Part shown: positions 58,226 through 64,000 of the stretch, piece by piece
Position numbering within the stretch: the stretch's first letter is position 1
Layout: each line of letters starts with the position of its first letter
NCBI RefSeq assembly: GCF_001577265.1
Contig: NZ_CP014517.1
Location: forward strand, 1,107,001 to 1,171,000
Direction: 5' to 3'
Source of the DNA: Variovorax sp. PAMC 28711
GTDB lineage: Bacteria; Pseudomonadota; Gammaproteobacteria; Burkholderiales; Burkholderiaceae_C
DNA: 64,000 bases
Notes under the pieces: generated by a model
Told to the model about the DNA's origin: nothing
The model's input: only the letters and a program-made list of their open reading frames with translations
Databases searched by the model: none
Program-made: the position numbers and the translations under genes

Positions 58226-58307
58226 TTTTTTGCAGCCTTTAGTGCGCCTGGCAGCGGGGAAAAATCACGCCTCAAGCGCTTTGTGTGGGAAAAGCATCGC
58301 TGCTTGT

Positions 58308-58335
58308 TGCATTGCAGCAAACAGCCGATATACTT
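58308..58335 (+). promoter_or_regulatory. Promoter of the small RNA upstream of ilvA
   Basis: TTGCAT (58308-58313) and TATACT (58330-58335) are 16 nt apart. This is a good sigma-70 match, one of the best in the window. Transcription would start near 58342. Confidence 0.7.
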
Positions 58336-58341
58336 TATTTC

Positions 58342-58429
58342 ATCGCACCTCAACGGGTGCACCGGTTGTCTCCTCCACCCTTCCAATTGGTGGATTTAGC
58401 CCCGAGTCGCAAGACTCGGGGCTTTTTTC
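58342..58429 (+). ncRNA. Probable small RNA (or ilvA leader attenuator) with anti-Shine-Dalgarno stretch
   Basis: About 88 nt between a strong promoter and a strong terminator. Three hairpins can be drawn: GCACC-TCAACG-GGTGC (58346-58361), TCCACC-N9-GGTGGA (58375-58395) and the terminator. Between the first two lies CTCCTCC (58371-58377), complementary to GGAGG ribosome-binding sites. It resembles what I remember of the betaproteobacterial toxic small RNA family, which carries an anti-Shine-Dalgarno motif, but I could not check the covariance model. As the terminator is 34 nt before ilvA, an attenuator is the alternative; no leader peptide rich in Ile, Leu or Val codons is seen. Confidence 0.6.
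58399..58429 (+). terminator. Intrinsic terminator of the small RNA
   Basis: A perfect 11-bp stem AGCCCCGAGTC/GACTCGGGGCT with a GCAA tetraloop, then six T. It is the strongest terminator in the window. Confidence 0.95.
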
Positions 58430-58462
58430 TTGGGCAACTGCGGCGCCTATGATCGCGGCCCT

Positions 58463-60007
<1,545 letters not shown>

Positions 60008-60487
60008 TCAGGGCGCGCGCGGGGGGCCGGGAAGGGCCAGCGGGCGTGTCGGCAGCTGCAGCGTGAACGCCGGCGCCGAGCCGGCACTCGCGCCGAGGGT
60101 CGCGGCGCGCGTGGTCACCGACTGCAGCACGAAGTCATCGCTCAATTTGGCGCCGACACGAAACGGACGCGCCGCCTTTCCGTCGACCGCGATCAGCGCA
60201 GCGCCTTGCTGGTCGCTATCGGCGACCACCCCGAGCAGCACGAAGCGACTCGAAGCCTCGGGCGCGACCTTGGCTACCGTTTCGGCCGGCGTGCCGCCGA
60301 AGAAGCGCGACAGCACCACCGGATCGGGCGGGGCCGCCGGCGCGACGGTCACGGCGGGCGGCGCCAGCGAATCGGACGGCGACGAAAGCCGCAGGCCCCA
60401 GAACACCACACTGGCCGCCGCCAACGCCCACAACACCACGGTAGAAGCGGCAGCGGGCCAGCGTGCGGGAGCGTAAGGAAGTGCCAT
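60008..60487 (-). CDS. gspC: Type II secretion protein GspC (short form)
   Basis: 159 aa. One transmembrane helix lies at about residues 12-33, then a Pro/Ala linker, then an HR domain (LSRFFGG near residue 60, FVLLGVVADSDQQGAALIAVDGKAARPFRVG). It links the outer-membrane GspD secretin to the inner-membrane platform. There is no PDZ domain, as in many short betaproteobacterial forms, sometimes annotated GspN-like. Its start is 22 nt from the divergent gspG start, and that gap holds GGCCG-N9-CGGCC (60490-60508) and GATAAT on minus. Its stop abuts the ilvA stop. Confidence 0.82.
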   Translation of the reverse strand: MALPYAPARWPAAASTVVLWALAAASVVFWGLRLSSPSDSLAPPAVTVAPAAPPDPVVLSRFFGGTPAETVAKVAPEASSRFVLLGVVADSDQQGAALIAVDGKAARPFRVGAKLSDDFVLQSVTTRAATLGASAGSAPAFTLQLPTRPLALPGPPRAP

Positions 60488-60509
60488 GGGGCCGCATTAT
60501 CATCGGCCG

Positions 60510-60959
60510 ATGATCCTCGCGCCCCGCCCGTCCCGTTCCTCCGCTCGCTCGCTGCGCCGCGGCTTCACGCTCATCGAGTTGATGGTGGTGCTGGTCATCA
60601 TCGGCGTGTTGGCGGCGCTGATCGTGCCCAACGTGATTGGCCGTGCCGACGATGCCCGGGTGACAGCAGCCCGCACCGATGTCAACAACCTGATGCAGGC
60701 ATTGAAGCTCTACCGCCTCGACAACCAGCGCTACCCGACCGGCGAGCAGGGCCTGCAGGCACTGCTCGCGAGGCCGACGTCCGGCCCCGCTGCGCCGAAC
60801 TGGAAGCCCTATGTCGAGAAATTGCCGATGGACCCATGGGGCCATGCGTACCAGTACATGAACCCCGGCATCAAGGGCGAGATCGATGTGTTCTCGCTGG
60901 GTGCCGACGGTCAACCGGGTGGCGAGGGCAACAATGCGGATGTCGGCAGCTGGCAATAG
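60510..60959 (+). CDS. gspG: Type II secretion major pseudopilin GspG
   Basis: 149 aa. The class-III prepilin signal is RRG-FTLIE (cleavage after Gly18, Phe19 methylated, Glu23 at +5), then the hydrophobic assembly helix. The C-terminal globular part has YRLDNQRYPTGEQGL and DPWGHAYQYMNPG, the GspG calcium-site region. It forms the shaft of the pseudopilus. An ATG eight codons upstream (60486) lies over gspC and is rejected. Confidence 0.95.
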   Translation: MILAPRPSRSSARSLRRGFTLIELMVVLVIIGVLAALIVPNVIGRADDARVTAARTDVNNLMQALKLYRLDNQRYPTGEQGLQALLARPTSGPAAPNWKPYVEKLPMDPWGHAYQYMNPGIKGEIDVFSLGADGQPGGEGNNADVGSWQ

Positions 60960-61395
60960 AGGCTTCACGCTGCTGGAGCTGATCGTGGTGATCGCGATCG
61001 TCGCGCTGGCCACGGCCGGCGTCGGCCTCGCACTGCGCGACTCCGGGCAAGCCTCGCTCGACCGCGAAGCCGAACGGCTCGCCGCCCTCCTCGAATCGGC
61101 GCGCGCCCAGTCGCGCGCCAGCGGCATCGCGGTGCGTTTTCGCACCACGCCACAAGGGCCCGAATCGTTCGTGTTCGATGGCCTGCCGCCCGGCTCGCTG
61201 CCCGGCGCCTGGCTCAGCGGAGGAATGAGCGCACAGCCGATCGCGCCCGATGGCCGGGCCGCCGTGGCGCTGCTGCTGGGGCCGGACCCGATCATCGCCG
61301 CGCAGCAACTGTTGCTGACGGCTGAAGGTCCGCCGGCACGCACGCTGCGCATCGCGACCGACGGGTTGCGGCCGTTCGCGGTCGTCGCGCCGTGA
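60934..61395 (+). CDS. gspH: Type II secretion minor pseudopilin GspH
   Basis: 153 aa. The prepilin motif is NRG-FTLLE (Phe11, Glu15). The globular domain includes AERLAALLESARAQSRASG, typical of GspH. The start overlaps the 3' end of gspG by 26 nt; GAGGG five nt upstream supports it. An ATG two codons later (60940) is an alternative. Confidence 0.87.
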   Translation: MRMSAAGNRGFTLLELIVVIAIVALATAGVGLALRDSGQASLDREAERLAALLESARAQSRASGIAVRFRTTPQGPESFVFDGLPPGSLPGAWLSGGMSAQPIAPDGRAAVALLLGPDPIIAAQQLLLTAEGPPARTLRIATDGLRPFAVVAP

Positions 61396-61766
61396 AACCA
61401 TTTCGCGCGCGCCGCGCCGCCGGCTTCACGCTGATCGAGGTGCTCATCGCGCTCGGTATCGTGGCCATCGCGTTGGCAGCCGGCACGCAGGCCACGTCGT
61501 CGCTGACCCGCAACGCACAGCGGCAATCCGATGTGATGCTGGCGCAGATCTGCGCGGAAAACGAGCTCGTCAAGGCACGGCTGGCCCGCGTGATGCCGGC
61601 GGTCGGCGAATCGGGCCTGGTGTGCACGCAGGCCAACACGCCTTTTGGCGTCACGGTGTCGACCACGGCCACGCTCAACCCGAACTTCCGGCGCATTGAC
61701 GTGCAGGTGCGCGACGGCACCGAAGCCACGGTGCTGCGCATTTCCACCGTGGTGGGACGCTACTGA
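61392..61766 (+). CDS. gspI: Type II secretion minor pseudopilin GspI
   Basis: 124 aa with a GTG start that overlaps the gspH stop (GTGA). The prepilin motif is AAG-FTLIE (Glu16). The short globular domain (ENELVKARLARVMPAVGESG and RIDVQV) matches GspI. It forms the pseudopilus tip with GspJ and GspK. Confidence 0.92.
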   Translation: MKPFRARRAAGFTLIEVLIALGIVAIALAAGTQATSSLTRNAQRQSDVMLAQICAENELVKARLARVMPAVGESGLVCTQANTPFGVTVSTTATLNPNFRRIDVQVRDGTEATVLRISTVVGRY

Positions 61767-62422
61767 TGCGCCGCGCCGCTTGCCCGCGCGGCTTCACGCT
61801 CATCGAACTGATGGTCGCGATCGCGGTGATGGCGCTGCTCGCGCTCATCAGCTGGCGCGGCCTCGACGGCATGAGCCGCGCGCAGACGCAGAACCGCGAA
61901 CGCGGCGACGCGGTGCTCACGCTGCAAACCACGCTGTCGCAATGGACCGCGGACCTCGACGCGACGATTGCACTGGCCCAGACGCAGGCGATCGATTGGG
62001 ATGGCCGCGTGCTGCGCCTGACGCGCCGCGGCCCCGACCTGACGCAGCCCGTCGTCTACGTGGTGGCCTGGACGCTGCGCCCCGGGGCCGATGGGCAGCT
62101 GCGCTGGTATCGCTGGCAATCGGCACCCTTCGTTTCGCGCGGAGAGTGGCGGCAGGCATGGGATCGCGCCACATCGTGGGCGCAAGACGGCGGCAGCGAC
62201 GCGCGCGGCGCCGACACGCCGCTGATGCCGCTACAGGGCTGGCAGCTCGCCTACTTTCGCGACAACGGCTGGGGCCCCGCCGTCAGCGCCGAATCGCTCG
62301 GCGCCGACACGGCGATGCCCGACGGCGTGCGGCTGGTGCTCGATCTGCCACCCGGGCAGGCGCTCGCCGGACTGCTCACGCGCGACTGGATTCGCCCCAC
62401 GGCGAACGTGCCGAAATCATGA
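61766..62422 (+). CDS. gspJ: Type II secretion minor pseudopilin GspJ
   Basis: 218 aa. The prepilin motif is PRG-FTLIE (Phe10, Glu14), followed by MVAIAVMALLALISWRGLDGM, typical of GspJ. The globular domain has DLDATIALAQTQAIDWDGRVLRLTRRG. The ATG shares one base with the gspI stop (TGATG). Confidence 0.93.
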   Translation: MRRAACPRGFTLIELMVAIAVMALLALISWRGLDGMSRAQTQNRERGDAVLTLQTTLSQWTADLDATIALAQTQAIDWDGRVLRLTRRGPDLTQPVVYVVAWTLRPGADGQLRWYRWQSAPFVSRGEWRQAWDRATSWAQDGGSDARGADTPLMPLQGWQLAYFRDNGWGPAVSAESLGADTAMPDGVRLVLDLPPGQALAGLLTRDWIRPTANVPKS

Positions 62423-63465
62423 GAGCCCGCTCTTTTCGTCGCCAGCGCGGCGCCGCCCTGCTGGCCGCCATGCTCATCGTTACGCTGGTGGCCACGTTCG
62501 CTGCCGCGGCCCTGTGGCAGCAGTGGCGCGCCGCCGAAGTGGAGGCCGCAGAACGGGGCCGCATGCAGTCGGCCTGGGTGTTGATCGGCGCCATCGACTG
62601 GTCGCGGCTCATCCTGCGCGAGGACGGACGTGCCGGCGGCCCCGACCATCTGGCTGAACCCTGGGCGATACCCCTCGAGGAAGCGCGCCTCTCCAGCTTT
62701 GTCGCTGCCGAGAAAAACGTGGCGAGCGATGCGCTCGAGGGGTTGCCCGATGCATTTCTGTCGGGCCGCATCGTCGATGCCCAGTCCAAGCTCAATGTCA
62801 CAAATCTCATGTCCGGCGGAAAACCGGTCAAGACCGCCGTCGCCGCATTCACCAAGTTGTTCGAATTGCTCGGGCTGCCCGGGCAAGAGGTGGCAATCAT
62901 GACAGCCAATCTCCAGCGCGCGTTGCCCGTGCAGGCCGTGACATCGCCGGCTGCTGCTGCCTCTGCGGGGGCTGGCGGGTTGAACACGCCGGTGGAGGCC
63001 GCGAGCACGGCCGCGGCAGCTGACGCGACCGGCCCCTTGCTCCCGCAGCAGACGACGCAGCTGGCCTGGCTCGGCCTGTCTTCCGCGACGATCTCGGCGA
63101 TCGAACCCTATGTCACGATCCTGCCGGTCGGCACGCCGCTGAACCTGAACACGGCGAGTGCCGAGGCGATCTATGCCAGCGTGCCGGCATTGGACCTGGC
63201 CGGCGCCAAGCGCATCGTGGCGCAACGCACCCGCGGGCATTTCAAGGGCATCACCGACGCCAGCGCGCTTGTGCCTGACGCATCGAGCGGCTTCAACGAC
63301 CTCCAGCACAGCATCAACACGCGCTTCTTCGAAGTTCATGGTCGGCTGCGGCTGGACCGCACCTGGGTCGAAGAACATTCGCTGCTGCGGCGGGACGGCC
63401 TGGACGTGCGCATCGTGTGGCGCAACCGTGGCGCAGGCGCCACGCCTTTGCCGCCCAAATCCTGA
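62419..63465 (+). CDS. gspK: Type II secretion minor pseudopilin GspK
   Basis: 348 aa, the large tip pseudopilin. The leader RQRG-AALLA lacks the Glu at +5, the known mark of GspK. The SAM-like helical domain includes FLSGRIVDAQSKLNVTNLM and LNLNTASAEAIYASVPALD. An Ala-rich insert of ~35 residues (about 176-210) lies mid-protein. The ATG overlaps gspJ by 4 nt. Confidence 0.93.
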   Translation: MRARSFRRQRGAALLAAMLIVTLVATFAAAALWQQWRAAEVEAAERGRMQSAWVLIGAIDWSRLILREDGRAGGPDHLAEPWAIPLEEARLSSFVAAEKNVASDALEGLPDAFLSGRIVDAQSKLNVTNLMSGGKPVKTAVAAFTKLFELLGLPGQEVAIMTANLQRALPVQAVTSPAAAASAGAGGLNTPVEAASTAAAADATGPLLPQQTTQLAWLGLSSATISAIEPYVTILPVGTPLNLNTASAEAIYASVPALDLAGAKRIVAQRTRGHFKGITDASALVPDASSGFNDLQHSINTRFFEVHGRLRLDRTWVEEHSLLRRDGLDVRIVWRNRGAGATPLPPKS

Positions 63466-63570
63466 GGCCCGGCCTCACTGTCTTACTTATCAGTTAAAAA
63501 AGCCCGGAACGCCCGCCATCGTTGCCAGCACCGCTATCAATTGTGTAGCAACTGATTGCCGGCCCGCTCC

Positions 63571-63576
63571 TACAAT
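63571..63576 (+). promoter_or_regulatory. Possible internal -10 before gspL
   Basis: TACAAT, 27 nt before the gspL start, in the 138-nt gap after gspK, where the otherwise overlapping gsp genes separate. No good -35 is present. A small GAGGCC-C-GGCCTC dyad (63467-63479) follows the gspK stop but has no T run. Confidence 0.3.
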
Positions 63577-63603
63577 GCTTCTCCTGTTTCAACCCGTCAC
63601 TCC

Positions 63604-64000
63604 ATGCCGTTGCTCGTCGTTGCCCCGCTACCGCCCGCCTCCGCTGGCAGCGACTACAGCTGGGCGGCCTGGACGACCGATGGCAGACGCCTGCGCCAGC
63701 AAGGGAGCGCCGTCCCGGCGCTGCTGCCGACCAGCCTGGAAGTGACCTTGTGCATTCCGGCGGCTGCGCTCTCGTGGCATCAGGTGACGCTGCCGCAAGG
63801 CAGCCTCGGCAGCGCGGTCCGGCTGCGCTCGGTGCTGAACGGCCTGCTCGAAGACCGGCTGCTCGATGAGCCCGAACTGCTGCATTTCGCACTGGAGCCC
63901 AGCGCGCGGGCAGGCACCCCCGTCTGGGTCGCGGCTTGCAACCGCATCTGGCTGCGCAGCGTGGCGCAGGCCATGGAGGGCGCAGGCCGACGCATCACCC
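63604..64000 (+). CDS. gspL: Type II secretion protein GspL (partial, 3' end outside window)
   Basis: The first 132 codons of GspL, the cytoplasmic actin-like domain that recruits the GspE ATPase. The visible part (MPLLVVAPLPPAS, DYSWAAWTTDGRRLRQQG, CIPAAALSWHQVTLP, LNGLLEDRLLDEPELLHFAL) matches GspL N-termini. The frame is open to base 64000. It is the first gene after the gap that follows gspK, so gspM and gspN should lie beyond the window. Confidence 0.9.
   Translation, partial: MPLLVVAPLPPASAGSDYSWAAWTTDGRRLRQQGSAVPALLPTSLEVTLCIPAAALSWHQVTLPQGSLGSAVRLRSVLNGLLEDRLLDEPELLHFALEPSARAGTPVWVAACNRIWLRSVAQAMEGAGRRIT

Overview
The window is GC-rich, densely coded bacterial DNA. It looks like a chromosomal segment from a betaproteobacterium of the order Burkholderiales, most likely family Comamonadaceae (Variovorax-like). 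The evidence is gene content: pilM divergent from a PBP1A gene, cyaY back to back with lptM and lysA, ResB/CcsB with cytochrome c4, coq7, a trimeric general porin, groESL with a CIRCE operator, and a periplasmic mannitol/sorbitol ABC operon. The genus is an inference. I see no phage, insertion sequence, integrase, CRISPR array, rRNA or tRNA. No gene-free stretch exceeds 300 bases.

Layout. 1-5430: pilM (partial, minus) diverges from mrcA; cyaY and lptM start 12 nt apart on opposite strands, and lptM overlaps lysA. 5452-11452 (minus): msrQ/msrP methionine sulfoxide repair, ccsB/resB cytochrome c maturation and a diheme cytochrome c4. 11524-14927: engB, an alpha/beta hydrolase, and two overlapping LpxL-type acyltransferase genes on minus. 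15110-20908: metK behind a structured leader, an intrinsic terminator, then a five-gene Liv-type ABC operon. 20937-26898 (minus): a PqqU/YncD-like TonB receptor, a GGDEF gene broken by one in-frame amber codon, and an EAL gene overlapping a PAS-PAS-GGDEF gene by 4 nt. 27076-29064: groES-groEL under CIRCE control.

29172-38092 (minus) is one long polyol operon: binding protein, two permeases, ATPase, mannitol dehydrogenase, fructokinase, fructose-6-phosphate-aldolase-like protein, sorbitol dehydrogenase (SmoS type) and an AraC regulator. Together these would import mannitol/sorbitol, oxidise them to fructose, phosphorylate it and possibly split it. 38313-48582 is rich in central sugar-phosphate metabolism: tal-pgi with a DUF805 gene, a lipocalin, a HAD phosphatase, an Afu/Fbp-type ABC transporter, and zwf divergent from that transporter. 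Its long permease, its lack of a Tyr-Tyr iron motif and its neighbours suggest sugar phosphates rather than iron as the cargo.

48597-55445 (minus) is a dipeptide-type ABC operon with an M20 amidohydrolase between dppB and dppA. 55586-60007: porin, coq7, osmC, a probable small RNA with an anti-Shine-Dalgarno stretch, and ilvA. 60008-64000 is a type II secretion locus: gspC on minus, diverging from gspG-H-I-J-K and a partial gspL.

The observations most worth following are the metK leader, the small RNA/attenuator upstream of ilvA, the sugar-phosphate transporter hypothesis, the split c-di-GMP genes, and several likely leaderless promoters.
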